64,000 bases of DNA, taken from positions 29,169,209-29,233,208 of the forward strand of contig OX393549.1 of the NCBI GenBank assembly GCA_947650365.1. Direction: 5' to 3'. The notes beneath the pieces are model-generated. The model had not been told where the DNA came from. It worked only from the letters and a program-made list of their open reading frames with translations, and did not search any database. A program made the translations under genes and the position numbers. This DNA comes from Chamaelirium japonicum. Its lineage: Eukaryota > Streptophyta > Magnoliopsida > Liliales > Melanthiaceae. Positions 39,544 through 51,900 of the stretch are shown here, piece by piece (position 1 is the first letter of the stretch; each line of letters opens with the position of its first letter).

Positions 39544-39807
39544 GGAAGCTCCCACTACTTCTTCATAGCTCTAGGGATCATCCTCCTGAAACTCTGGATT
39601 AACTATCAAAGTTTCTCCATAGTATCTTTCAGGAGCTCTGATGGTCCCACAACGACGAGGTGGTGGTGGTACAAAGGAAGCTCCCACTACTTCTTCGTAG
39701 CTCTAGGGATCATCCTCCTGAAACTCTGGATTAACTATCGAAGTTTCTCCATAGTATCTTTCAGGAGCTCTGATGGTCCCACAACGATGAGGTGGTGGTG
39801 GTACAAA
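39544..39807 (-). repeat. 132-bp in-frame tandem duplication in the integrase-RT linker
   Basis: Two direct copies, 39544-39675 and 39676-39807, differing at three positions. In the minus coding sense each encodes 44 codons running FVPPPPRRCGTIRAPERYYG ... EFQEDDP-stop-SYEEVVGAS, the Pro-rich 'RRSGR.IRPPERY' linker before the RT. Because 132 is a multiple of three, the duplication would not have broken the frame. Its 2.3% internal divergence exceeds the 0.7% between LTRs, suggesting it predates this insertion. Confidence 0.9.
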
Positions 39808-40480
39808 GTGAATCATTTCTACAGTACCTGGTATACTAGTTTCTGTATCATCAACTCCCACTACGTTTTCAGATGCGCACTCTCTACCAGTACCCAGTAG
39901 TTCACCCAGAACTACCTTACTGATAAACTTATGGTCTATAATATAATCCTGGTCTAGGTAGATGGTGTTCGTAGAAACGATTACCTTCCAAACCTCAAGA
40001 TCATAGAACAGTCCACCTTATGCCTCCTAAGGGTAACCTATAAACAGATATACCTCGAACTATATCTCCATCTTATCCCTCTTGTCCTTTTGCACAAGTG
40101 CAGGACAACCCTATATCTCGAGACACTATAGTGTCAGCTTTCGCTTAGACCATAGCTCTCTATAGGTCTGAGGTGCTGATCTAGATGAGAGATAGTTTCA
40201 GATAAAAGCTACTGTTTTAAGGTACATCCCCACCAAAAAGGTAGGTAGTACACTTGGCAATATTTATCATACTACGGACCATGTCAAACAGGGTCTGATT
40301 CCTTCTCTCGAAGACTTCATTCTGATGTTTCATCCTAGGAGCATTTAACTGGGAGATATTCCCATGCTCATTCAGGATCCTATGGAACCCATCCGATAGG
40401 TTCTCATTCCCTCGATTAAATCGAAGAGACTCCTATCGTCTGGACGCTCTTGGAACCATAGACATCAAAATTAACTAACC
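39808..40480 (-). pseudogene. Outer element integrase remnant
   Basis: Minus-strand translation gives LRFNRGNENLS where active enzymes have [11 protein letters not shown], so the second catalytic Asp is Asn. Then ILNEHGNISQLNAP and NEVFERRNQTLFDMVRSM follow; the catalytic Glu in 'ERRN' is kept. Stops and at least one frameshift follow. Further on, FEVYLFIGYP and WKVIVSTNTIYLDQDYIIDHK match the C-terminal region before the integrase-RT linker. The order and spacing leave little doubt about identity; the enzyme is dead. Confidence 0.8.
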
Positions 40481-41060
40481 CCCATATCTTTTGTGGCCCT
40501 TTTAGTTATTATGCCTTCCAGATTATACTCAGAGGTTAGAAGGATCTCCGATAAATCTGTGAACAGAAACTCGGCCTTCTGTTATCTCTGAATTTATCTA
40601 AAGCAGAATATCTAAATCAGAGGGGTCACAAATGGGATAGCTTCTCCGAAGGATTTAGATGAATTTTAATTAGACGCTGCAGCTATCATGAAATCTATTT
40701 CTGAATTAGGATTAAATACAAAGAGATTTTTCTGATCTATTCCTTTAATAATGAAGCTATCTATTCAGTTTAAGATACACACCAACGGTGCTGTCTAAAA
40801 CTAAAAACTTCATTTACCAAGGAGGAAACAGAACTACATCTCTAAAGATCAAAATCCGTGTTTCAGAAAAAAACTAAGACAATCATATCTAACAGCTTCC
40901 GCAGCGGCTTATGGCATCAGTACCTATGTTAGGATTACTTCACTATAAAGTAGCCTTCTGCATTCCTTGAATCTCTGTAGACCCGAAGTCTACATTCTAA
41001 AAAGCATAAGAACTGCTACTAGATAGCGACTTAAATCCTAACATCCTGAGGCCATACTCA
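40481..41060 (-). pseudogene. Outer element protease / pre-integrase region, unrecognisable
   Basis: By position this stretch between the gag and integrase remnants should encode protease and the pre-integrase zinc domain. I find no DTGA-type motif or HHCC pattern in any minus frame, and all frames have stops. Called only from context. Confidence 0.4.
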
Positions 41061-41230
41061 ATCTTCAAATACCCCCTACACTCGCCAAAGCGGAAACACT
41101 TCCGTCCTTAGCGTTACCAGACTTAGGAGTCCATACTAGTTTCTGCACTAGAATAGATTTCGATCTCTTATAAGTTACTCCCTTAGGTTCTTCTAAAGAA
41201 GACCTAGGTTAAGCACTAAAGGCATTGCCT

Positions 41231-41700
41231 TTAATCCTGATCCCATCCTTTGTCTCTTGGAAATCTCCTTAGAAGTTCTGCGTTTATCATCTCTAACTTG
41301 TTAAAGCTAAAGTCTCTGATAACGCCTTCGAAGGTTCCAGACAAGGATGCAAGATAGACGTCTTCCACCACCTCGTCATCCGGTACTATGTCTTTGGAAT
41401 CTAGTTCGATCTGGAACTCAAAGATGTGTTCCTGAACAAGCATACCCTCAGACATCTCGGTACCGACAAGTACCTTAGTGGAAAAGCGATGAGTCGACTG
41501 ACTTCGCCTTCCAGACATCTAATGCAAGTAAAACTTAATTAGAGAAGACCCGGCATATCTCTGACTCGCTTCTAAAGAGTTGTCCGCAAGTCTGCTATAA
41601 CATAGCACTTGCACATCTCCTTAGACTCTCGCCAGTCTTCATATGCCCTAGTTAGTGCCCTAGTGATATCTGGACCCATTAGGTCTAATACAGGGATACT
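41231..41700 (-). pseudogene. Outer element gag remnant
   Basis: Minus-strand reading gives fragments of a copia capsid domain (UBN2/gag type): a WRES..M..CYVIADL segment around 41590-41680, then a 95-codon open stretch (41231-41518) with MSEGMLVQEHIFEF, EDVYLASLSGTFEGV and FNKLEMINAELLRRF, the spacing expected of 'M.EG..V.EHV', 'VLASLP..Y..F' and 'NKLE.SLAELL' in intact family members. Stops separate the pieces. Further down (about 41070-41110) KCFRFGEC resembles a zinc knuckle that has lost most of its C/H ligands. Not a functional Gag. Confidence 0.75.
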
Positions 41701-41809
41701 TAGATTACATGCCAATGTACGTTTTTACTACCCTATGCATAAGCTAAAGAAAGTGCTTCGGCTCTACGTAGTTAGAGACCCGATAACTGGTTCTCTTATG
41801 GGATAACGG

Positions 41810-43577
41810 ATAGGGGAACTATATTGTTGAATGAAAACGAATGCAAAATAACTTATTTTATGGAATTTTAAAATAAGCTAATTATATCCAAATGTCAGCG
41901 CTACCCTCACAGCGAAGACACCTCTATGGATTAATTAACCATGTATGTAAGATCTCGGAATAGGCTGCACCTGTCCGAGGGGGCAGTGTGCAGGTCATCC
42001 GCTTACACGGGTCTTTCCCTTGACCCTATCCAAATCTGCCAACTAAGGGCTTTGATGAACCATGGTTATCTTTTGGCCAGTACCACGTGATCACCATTGT
42101 CTTCGCAACGAATACCTCACGTGTACTTCGGATGCTTAACCACGAGCCTAGGCAATTACGGAACGAAAGTTCTAACGGCCCCCACGAGGGTGAGTAAAGC
42201 CTGAACCCTTGACGCCGTAACCGCCATATCCCGAGGGAGATCACTAAGTAACTTGGCATGGAAAAACACAGCTCTCATCCGAGGGGGTTGTTGAGTTATG
42301 CCCTCCCACCCGAGCACGAAGTGATTGGCCGTGGAGGCCATGGGATCTCTAAAAGTCCTCTCTTGCATCCCTTATTAAATTTGAGGATTATTTAATGCAA
42401 GTATGAGTGTACACTAAGGTCACGACAACCTATACACTATACCCTGGTCATATCGTGCTCCCACTAGCGTTTCAAGCCTTTTGCGAAGCATTAATCGATC
42501 TCGGAAATATCATAGTCCCTGCCTCGAGTGGATTTCTCCACTCAAGGGTCACATTACATATCCCAAGAACATCGATGCTTTGCAAACTTGGCTATAACGC
42601 TAATGCCCTGGAGCCTAGCCTAAGGTCAGACTGACAGGAAAGGTCTTCCACTACCATGGCGCCTCGCTTATAAATTTGACGAATGATGTCATAGTAGAAT
42701 TCCAACTCATTCTAGGTTTCGATGCTTGCCAAATAGGCACACCCGACTAATCGGGTGTTGACCTAATGGGGGCATAACCAAATGTGAGGAATTCATGCTA
42801 TCATCAAGGGTCAATTAAATAATAGGCGTCACTAGTGGAATCCTATCCTAATAAGGTCGCTAGGACCCGAGTGGAAAGGGCATCCCTCTAACATAGATAA
42901 TCAAATTATCGCATCGGGGTTCTCTACAGAATTATAAAAAACTACTAAAAGAAACAAGCACACAACTGAATCAAGTTCAGGGTCTGACCCCTGAACCTGA
43001 CTGGCACAACACAGGCTCTCTGTCTCCTTCGCAAGGTTCCTCGATCCGGTGCAAGCCTCTGTATACGATCTCTTGACACTTTCTGCCCTTTTTTTCGTCA
43101 TCGTGTACGCTTCGCCGGATCGCTATCGTCCTCCAAGATTCCGCTCATCTTCCCGGTGGTGGATCTCCACGGTAAGTCCTCCTCTTCAATCTGTAACCGA
43201 AAAAGATCTAGTACGCTTCGAGCAAGTGCTCGCTCGTACATAATTTCCTAGAAAGAAAAGGAAAACAAACCTAGCAAAAGCCTGGGAATCAAGGGTGGTA
43301 AATCTTCACCTCTTGCCCGACTATGGCTCTAAAATCTATCCACACACAGAAGAAAAAACATCCAGACAAAATCGCTAACACGGGGTCCGACCCCCGGTAG
43401 CAAGCAATCACATATCCAGAATAATTTTTAGAAGCGGCGCCCTGCAAGAACAATTTATAGAACATACAAAAATATACTATGCATGATCTACTCGTAGAAC
43501 CCCGATGGCGGCACATACTATTCATGCACGCACATGACGGTTTCATAAAAAAAACATGAAACGCACACCACTAGCGG
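41810..43577 (-). other. Outer element untranslated leader
   Basis: About 1.8 kb between the PBS and the first recognisable gag remnant. I see no coding similarity; small frames on both strands look random. It may hold packaging and dimerisation signals, or include the decayed gag N-terminus. Confidence 0.6.
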
Positions 43578-43589
43578 GCTCTGATACCA
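43578..43589 (-). other. Primer-binding site, outer element (tRNA-iMet)
   Basis: On the minus strand TGGTATCAGAGC, continuing CCGC. This is the canonical plant copia PBS complementary to the 3' end of initiator Met-tRNA. It sits two bases (AT) after the 5' LTR end. This fixes the element's orientation. Confidence 0.93.
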
Positions 43590-44284
43590 ATTGTTGGATG
43601 TAAATCCCTGGTAGAGGCCCGCAGCGGAAGCAAAGTGAAGGTCCGAGGACCGTGAGCGGTGTGCGTTACATATCAAAATTTTCATCGAAACGATCTACAT
43701 ATGCGTGTATGAATCTAGTATGGCAACTACGCGAACCCCTAACGACGATCTAACGCAAAAGAACAATCTAGCATGTATGCATGTTCTAATTATGTTAGAT
43801 CTACTTGTTAGAGATCATACCTGCGTGCGGAATCTTTCACCGCGACAAATTTCTTCTTTGTCGATGGAGACGGGCTACGGATCTGCTCGACATAGCTTCG
43901 GTGCGACGGCCATAACTTTCTGCTCCGAACTCCTATTGGGCTGAAATTTCTACTGCAGGTAGCCATCTTCGAGACGCAACTTTTGAAGCAAGTTTCACGT
44001 TGTTTGGACTTCTGTAGCTCCCGGAATCACAGAAACAACACTGATTTTCTGTGCAGATTCTGGACAGCAAAAGGTTGCGGGAGACGCCTTCTAGTTCACC
44101 CGATCTCACACGATGCACGGCACCTCGTCGATGGATCTCTGAGTGCCTCCATACGACGAGCCTTCTCCTTCTACGAAACACCACGTGAGGAAGACGAGTC
44201 GTCATCCAATGGCGCAAGCGAGGGAGAGAGAGACGAGAGAGGAGATGCGAAGAGATGAGAAGGGCTTCGGTTTTCCCATGGCTT

Positions 44285-44580
44285 GCATGGCCGGCCCTAG
44301 GGCTTGCCCATGCTACTAATTTCGTGCACCCTCTCTTTCCTTCTCATATATAGGGCCGGCCTATCCATATGGATAAGGACAGTATGGATAAGGATGATTG
44401 ATTCAAGCCTTATCCCTATATATCTCTTCTTTATCTCTATCATTTCCTTGTTTTCGAAAACGGTCAAAACCAGCCCGTTTTCTGCGCCTCATAACCGGCC
44501 CCTTCATCGGAGGCAACAACCTCCCGAAACTAATGGGGCCGGCCTTGACCAGTCTCTCAACACTTAGGGCCGGCCCCCTT
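44285..44580. promoter_or_regulatory. GGCCGG motif cluster in outer LTR
   Basis: Five CCGGCC/GGCCGG-type motifs (ATGGCCGGCCC, AGGGCCGGCC, AACCGGCCCC, GGGGCCGGCC, AGGGCCGGCCCC) fall within about 300 bp around the candidate TATA boxes. They are conserved in the other LTR at about 36588-36878. GGCCC-type words are known TCP-factor-like sites in plants, so a role in LTR transcription is possible but not shown. Confidence 0.4.
44345..44353 (-). promoter_or_regulatory. Candidate TATA box, outer 5' LTR
   Basis: On the minus strand CCCTATATATGAG, an acceptable plant TATA box. A second candidate (GATATATAGGG) lies about 70 bp upstream in the direction of transcription, at 44416-44424. Which one is used cannot be told from sequence. 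Confidence 0.45.
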
Positions 44581-45918
44581 AGTGCATAGTGGCGCATGGT
44601 ATGACCAAAACGCCCTTATGCCACTAGTTGGCCGTTCCTCGTGTACGAGACTTTGCAAGGCACACATAAGTGAAGTGCACCAGTGATTTCACTATTCTCT
44701 GAGGTTCCCGTAGGGTGCCCCTAGTGAAGTCAACTAGTCAACTCGCAACATGTCCCGGTGCATCGCACCCATGTGGCAAAGTCCACTTATGGCAAGGAAT
44801 TGCTACATGCGTCTCTGCACTAACCTAGGGTTTCCCCTTAGTGCACACACGTAGCTACGCATCTACCGTGCACTAGTGCGAAGCACTCACGGAGCGTATG
44901 CTTGGACTTCTCGCTTCCTCTAACTACGTTCTGTGTTTCGAGGAGATGGTATAAGAACCATACATAATGTCGATAAGGTGGAACCTTCAGGGACCAGGGT
45001 TCATGGCTTCCAACTCAGACTCGATCGACACACTGCCCGAGTGTACCATCGATCCTCTGAGTCCGAGTTAACCTGCGTAGCCACCCAGAGTGCGACGCAG
45101 GCTGCACTCCAATTCCCCCGGACTTACTATGTTCTCCCTCATACCCCTGCTTTCCGCTTAGTATGGTAAACTCGCTGTCCCTCCACTGGTGCCATGACGC
45201 AACTCGAGCGGTGGAGAATACCGTCAGACTCGAGTGCTCATATGACTCGATTCCTTCCAGGTTGACCACGTACATCGTACCTCCGATAACTCTGCCGAGT
45301 AACCGGATCCGTCACCAGTCGAACTGATGACCACCTGGCCAGGGTTTAATACGACGTAGGTCAGACCAAGGAACGCACCTCCCGTTAGAGGTGTGGATAG
45401 CCTGCAGGAGTGACATGCTGATACAACGCCAGCCGGGTAACCCAGTACACCGTGGTTTTGGATCACAGTATCCGGATCCTCACACATTGGTGCGCCAAAG
45501 CACCACACAACTGGTTAGTCCACCAGACATGGTTCCTCAGGGTTTAGGACCGTTTTACCCTAAGCAGAAACACGGTTTAGTGCACCGATGTCTGCTCATC
45601 GATCTGTGCACCGTGTTGGTTCCGTTCGGCCACAGACACTGTGCCTGGTAATGACCGTGGTGGAGACACCCATGCTCTGTCATCCCAACAGCTTATCCTG
45701 ATAGGACGACCAACCCTAATCAGAGCTGCGAACGTATTTAGGTTACATGGGACCAGTCCCTTGAGTCTCCCACTCAAGAGGATTACCATGTAGCCATGGC
45801 TCTCTGTTCTGTTATCAGAACACGTACTAAGGTACGTACCAATATGCATTCCTATACTATCAACCATACATAGCTAAACTATAGGTTTTACGAGCTGTAG
45901 ACCTCACCAATTCTAACA

Positions 45919-45923
45919 GATCG
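45919..45923 (+). repeat. Target-site duplication of outer element, right copy
   Basis: GATCG directly after the LTR end TTCTAACA, matching 28572-28576. Confidence 0.95.
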
Positions 45924-48900
45924 TGTAAATGAATTAGAATGGATATATTCGTGCGAATGAATTAGAATGGATCGGACGAATGAATTAGAATGGATCGTAC
46001 GAATGAGTAAGAATGGATCGTACGAATGAATGGATCGTACGAATGAAATAGAATGGATTGTACGAATGAATTAGAATGGATCGTACAAATGAATTAGAAT
46101 GGATCGTACGAATGAATTAGAATGGATCATACGAATAAATTAGAATGGATCGTGTGAAAGAATTAGAATGGATTGTATGAATGAATTAGAATAGATCGTA
46201 TGAATGAATTAGAATGGATCGTACGAATGAATTAGAATGTATCGTGCGAATGAACTAGAATGGATACATTCGTGCGAATGAATTAGAATGGATCGTACAA
46301 ATGAATTAGAATGGATCTTACAAATGAATTAGAATGGATCGTACGAATGCACGATCCATGCTAATTCATTCGTTCGATCAATTATAATTCATTAGCACGA
46401 TCCATTCTAATTCATTCGTACGATCCATTCTAATTCTTTCACACGATCCATTCTAATTCATTCGTACGATCCATTCTAATTCATTCATACAATCCATTCT
46501 AATTCTTTCACATGATCCATTCTAATTCATTCGTACATTCCATTCTAATTCATTAGCACGATCCATGCTAATTCATTCGTTCGATCAATTATAATTCATT
46601 AGCACGATCCATTCTAATTCATTCGTACGATCCATTCTAATTCATTCGTACGATCCATTCTAATTCATTCGTACGATCCATTCTAATTCATTCATACGAT
46701 CTATTCTAATTCATTCATACAATCCATTCTAATTCTTTCACACGATCCATTCTAATTCATTCGTACGATCCATTCTAATTCATTCGCACAAACCATTCTA
46801 TTTCATTTGTACGATCCATTCTTACTCATTGGTACGATCCATTCTAATTCATTCGCACGAATGTATCCATTCTAATTCATTCGCACGAATGTATCCATTC
46901 TAATCCATTCGTACGATCCATTCTAATCCATTCGTACGATCCATTCTAATTCATTCGCATGAATGTAACCATTCTAATTCATTCATTTGATCCATTCTAA
47001 TTCATTCGTACGATCCATTCTAATTCATTCGTACGATCCATTCTAATTCATTTGTACGATCCATTCTAATTCATTCATACGATCTAATTCTAATTAATTA
47101 ATACAATCCATTCTAATTCTTTCACACGATCCATTCTAATTCATTCGTACGATCCATTCTAATTCATTCGCACAAACCATTCTATTTCATTTGTAGGATC
47201 CATTCTTACTCATTGGTACGATCCATTCTAATTCATTCGCACGAATGTATCCATTCTAATTCATTCGCACGAATGTATCCATTCTAATCCATTCGTACGA
47301 TCCATTCTAATCCATTCGTACGATCCATTCTAATTCATTCGCATGAATGTAACCATTCTAATTCATTCATTTGATCCATTCTAATTCATTCGTACGATCC
47401 ATTCTAATTCATTCGTCCGATCCATTCTAATTCATTTGCACGAATGTATCCATTCTAAACCATTCATACGGTCCATTCTAATTTATTCGTACGATCCATT
47501 CTAATTCATTCGTAAGATCCATTCTAATTCATTCGTACGATCCATTCTAATTCATTCGCACGAATGTATCCATTCTAGTTCATTCATACGATCCATTCTA
47601 ATTCATTCGTACGATCCATTCTAATTCATTCGCATGATCCATTCTAATTCATTCGTACGATCCATTCTAATTCATTCGCACGAATGTATCCATTCTAATT
47701 CATTCGTACATACGATCCATTCTAATTCATTCGTACGATCCATTCTAATTCATTCGCACGATCTATTCTTATTCATTCGCACAATCCATTCTAATTCATT
47801 TGCACGAATGTATCCATTCTAATTCATTCGTACGATCCATTCTAATTCATATTCACAAAGGTATCCATTCTAATTCATTCGTACGATCCATTCTAATTCA
47901 GGATCGTACGAATTAATTAGAATGGATACATTCGTGCGAATGAATTAGAATTGATCATACGAATGAGTAAGATTGGATCGGACGAATGAATTAGAATGGA
48001 TCGTACGAATGAATTAGAATGGACCAAATGAGTGAATGAATTAGAATAGATCGTGTGAATGAATTAGAATGGATCGAACGAATGGATCGTACGAATGAAT
48101 TAGAATGGATCGTACGAATGAATTAGAATGGATCTTACGAATGAATTAGAATGGATCGTACGAATGAATTAGAATGGATCGTACGAATGAATTAGAATGG
48201 ATACATTCGTGCGAATGAATTAGAATGGATCGGACGAATGAATTAGAATGGATCATACGAATGAATTAGAATGGATCATACGAATGAATTAGAATGGATC
48301 GTACGAATAAATTAGAATGGATACATTCGTCCGAATGAATTAGAATGGATCATACGAATGAGTAAGAATGGATCGTACGAATGAAATAGAATAGATTGTA
48401 CGAATGAATTAGAATGGATCCTACGAATGAATTAGAATGGATCGTGTGAAAGAATTAGAATGGATTATATGAATGAATTAGGATGGATCGTATGAATGAA
48501 TTAGAATGGATCGTACGAATGAATTAGAATGGATACATTCGTGCGAATGAATTACAATTGATCGTACGAATGAATTAGAATGGATCGTGCGAATGAATTA
48601 GAATAGATCGTACGAATGAATTAGAATGGATCGTACGAATGAACTAAAATGGATACATTCGTGCGAATGAATTAGAATGGATCGTACGAATGAATTAGAA
48701 TGGATCGTACGAATGAATTAGAATGGATCTTACGAATGAATTAGAATGTATCGTACGAATGAATTAGAATGGATCGTACGAATGAATTAGAATGGATACA
48801 TTCGTACGAATGAATTAGAATGGATTGTACGAATGAATTAGAATGGATCGTACAGAATGAATTAGAATGGAAATATTTGAACGAATAAACTAGAATGGAT

Positions 48901-51900
48901 CATACGAATGAATTAGAATGGATCGTACGAATGAATTAGAATGGATAGTGCGAATGAATTAGAATCGATCGTACGAATGAATTAGAATGGGTCGTACGAA
49001 TGAATTAGAATGGATCATACGAATAAATAAGAATGCATCGTACGAATGAATTAGAATGGATCGTACGAATGAATTAGAATGGATCGTACGAATAAATTAG
49101 AATGGATACATTCGTCCGAATGAATTAGAATGGATCATACGAATGAGTAAGAATGGATCGTACGAATGAAATAGAATAGATTGTACGAATGAATTAGAAT
49201 GGATCCTACGAATGAATTAGAATGGATCGTGTGAAAGAATTAGAATGGATTGTATGAATGAATTAGAATGGATCGTATGAATGAATTAGAATGGGTCGTA
49301 CGAATGGATTAGAATGGATCGTACGAATGAATTAGAATGGATCGTATGAATGAACTAGAATGGATACATTCGTGCGAATGAATTAGAATGGATCGTGTGA
49401 AAGAATTAGAATGGATTGTGCGAATGAATTAGAATGGATCGGACGAATGAATTACAATGGATCGAACGAATGAATTATAATGGATCGTACGAATGAATTA
49501 GAATGGATCGTACGAATAAATTAGAATGGATACATTCGTCCGAATGAATTAGAATGGATCATACGAATGAGTAAGAATGGATCGTACGAATGAAATAGAA
49601 TAGATTGTACGAATGAATTACAATGGATCCTACAAATGAATTAGAATAGATAGTGTGAAAGAATTAGAATGGATTGTATGAATGAATTAGGATGAATTCG
49701 TACGATCCATTCGAATTCATTCGCACGATCCATTCTAATTCATTCATACGATCCATTCTAATTCATTCATACAATCCATTCTAATTCTTTCACACGATCC
49801 ATTCTAATTCATTCGTAGGATCCATTCTAATTCATTCGTACAATCTATTCTATTTCATTCGTACGATCCATTCTTACTCATTCGTATAATCCATTCTAAT
49901 TCATTCGGACGAATGTATCCATTCTAATTTATTCGTACGATCCATTCTAATTCATTAGTATGATCCATTCTAATTCATTCGTCCGATCCATTCTAATTTA
50001 TTTGCACGAATGTATCCATTCTAATTCATTTGTACGATCCATTCTAATTCATTCGCACAATCTATTCTAATTCATTCATGCGATCCATTCTAATTCATTC
50101 GCACGAATGTATCCATTCTAATTCATTCATACGATCCATTCTACTTCATTCGTACTATCCGTTCTAATTCACTCATACGATCCATTCTAATTCATTCATA
50201 CGATCCATTCTAATTCATTTGCACGAATATATCCATTCTAATTCATTCGTACGATCCATTCTAATTCCTTCGTACGATCCATTCTAATTCCTTCGTACGA
50301 TCCATTCTATTTCATTCGTATGATCCATTCTAATTCCTTCGTACGATCCATTCTAATTCCTTTGTATCCATTCTAATTCACTCATACGATTCATTCTAAT
50401 TCATTCGTACGATCCATTGTAATTCATTCATACAATCCATTCTAATTCATTCGCACGAATGTATCCATTCTAGTTCATTCGTACGATCCATTCTAATTCA
50501 TTCGTACGATCCATTCGAATTCATTCGCACGATCCATTCTAATTCATTCGTACGATCCATTCTAATTCATTCATACGATCCTTTCTAATTCATTCGTACG
50601 ATCCATTCTAATTCATTCGCACAAATGTATCCATTCTAATTCCTTCGTACGATCCATTCTAATTCATTCATACAATCCATTCTAATTCTTTCACACGATC
50701 TATTCTAATTCATTCGTACGATCCATTCAAATTCATTCGTGCAATCCATTCTATTTCATTCGTACGATCCATTCTTACTCATTCGTACGATCCATTCTAA
50801 TTCATTCACACGAATGTATCGATTCGTACGAATAAATTAGAATAGATTGTACGAATGAATTAGAATGGATCGTACGAATGAATTAGAATGGATCGTACGA
50901 AGGAATTAGAATGGATCGTACGAATGAATTAGAATAGATCGTATGAATGAATTAGAATGGATCGTATGAAGGAATTAGAATGGATCGTACGAATGAATTA
51001 GAATGGATATATTCGTGCAAATGAATTAGAATGGATCGTATGAATGGATTAGAATAGATCGTATGAGTGAATTAGAATGAATCGCACGAATGAATTAGAA
51101 TGGATTGTATGAATGAATTAGAATGGATCGTACGAATGAATTAGAATGGATCGTATGAATGAATTAGAATTGATCGTACGAATGAATTAGAATGGATCGT
51201 GCGAATGAATTAGAATGGATCGTACGAATGAATTAGAATGGATCGTACGAATGAACTAGAATGGATACATTCGTGCAAATGAATTAGAATGGATCGTACG
51301 AATGAATTAAAATGGATCGTACGAATGGATTAGAATGGATCATACGAATGAATTAGAATGGATCGTGCGAATGAATTAGAATGGATCGAACGAATAAATT
51401 AGAATGGATATATTCGAGCGAATGAATTAGAATAGATCGTAGGAATGAATTAGAATGGATCATACGAATGAATTAGAATGGATCGTACGAACGAATTAGA
51501 ATGGATCGTACGAACGAATTAGAATGGATCGTATGAATGAATTAGAATGGATACATTCGTGTGAATGAATTAGAATGGATCGTTTGAAGGAATTAGAATA
51601 GATTTTGTGAATGAATTAGAACTGATCGTACGAATGAATTAGAATGGATACATTCGTGCGAATGAATTAGAATGGATTGTATGAATGAATTAGAATGGAT
51701 CGTACGAATGAACTAGAATGGATACATTCGTGCGTATGAATTAGAATGGATCGTACGAAGGAATTAGAATGGATCATACGAATGAATTAGAATGGATCTT
51801 ACGAATGAATTAGAATGGATCGTACGAATGAATTAGAATGGATCGTACGAATGAATTAGAATGGATACATTCGTGCGAATGAATTAGAATGGATCGGACG

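Larger units (their letters stand above)
28577..45918 (-). mobile_element. Outer Ty1/copia LTR retrotransposon, degenerate, interrupted
   Basis: A complete but coding-defective copia element on the minus strand: 5' LTR 43592-45918, tRNA-iMet PBS, leader, remnants of gag, integrase, RT and RNase H in copia order, PPT, and a 3' LTR (28577-28868 plus 36186-38220) split by the inner element. Without the insertion it is about 10.0 kb. Both LTRs are 2327 bp and differ at about 16 sites by eye (roughly 0.7%), 14 of them transitions. The TSD is intact. RNase H and integrase remnants resemble the Tork/Angela side of copia; this lineage call is from motif memory, not alignment. Dead coding region with young LTRs suggests it was mobilised by proteins from another copy. 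Confidence 0.93.
43592..45918 (-). repeat. Outer element 5' LTR (intact)
   Basis: 2327-bp LTR that on the minus strand begins TGTTAGAATTGG and ends ACATCCAACA, with TG...CA termini. It lies next to the PBS, which makes it the 5' LTR of a minus-strand element. Candidate TATA boxes are TATATA at 44347-44352 and at 44417-44422. Several frames here are duplicated in the other LTR and encode nothing recognisable. Confidence 0.95.

Noticed and set aside
39475..39900. Plus-strand 141-residue frame with a 44-residue internal repeat.
   Set aside because: It is the antisense of the integrase-RT linker. The internal repeat is the 132-bp duplication, whose minus-strand reading matches the copia linker.
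46351..47900. Possible second retrotransposon or gene insertion in the right array.
   Set aside because: Unit-by-unit reading shows uninterrupted 23/28-bp satellite; the apparent change at 46350 is an orientation flip.
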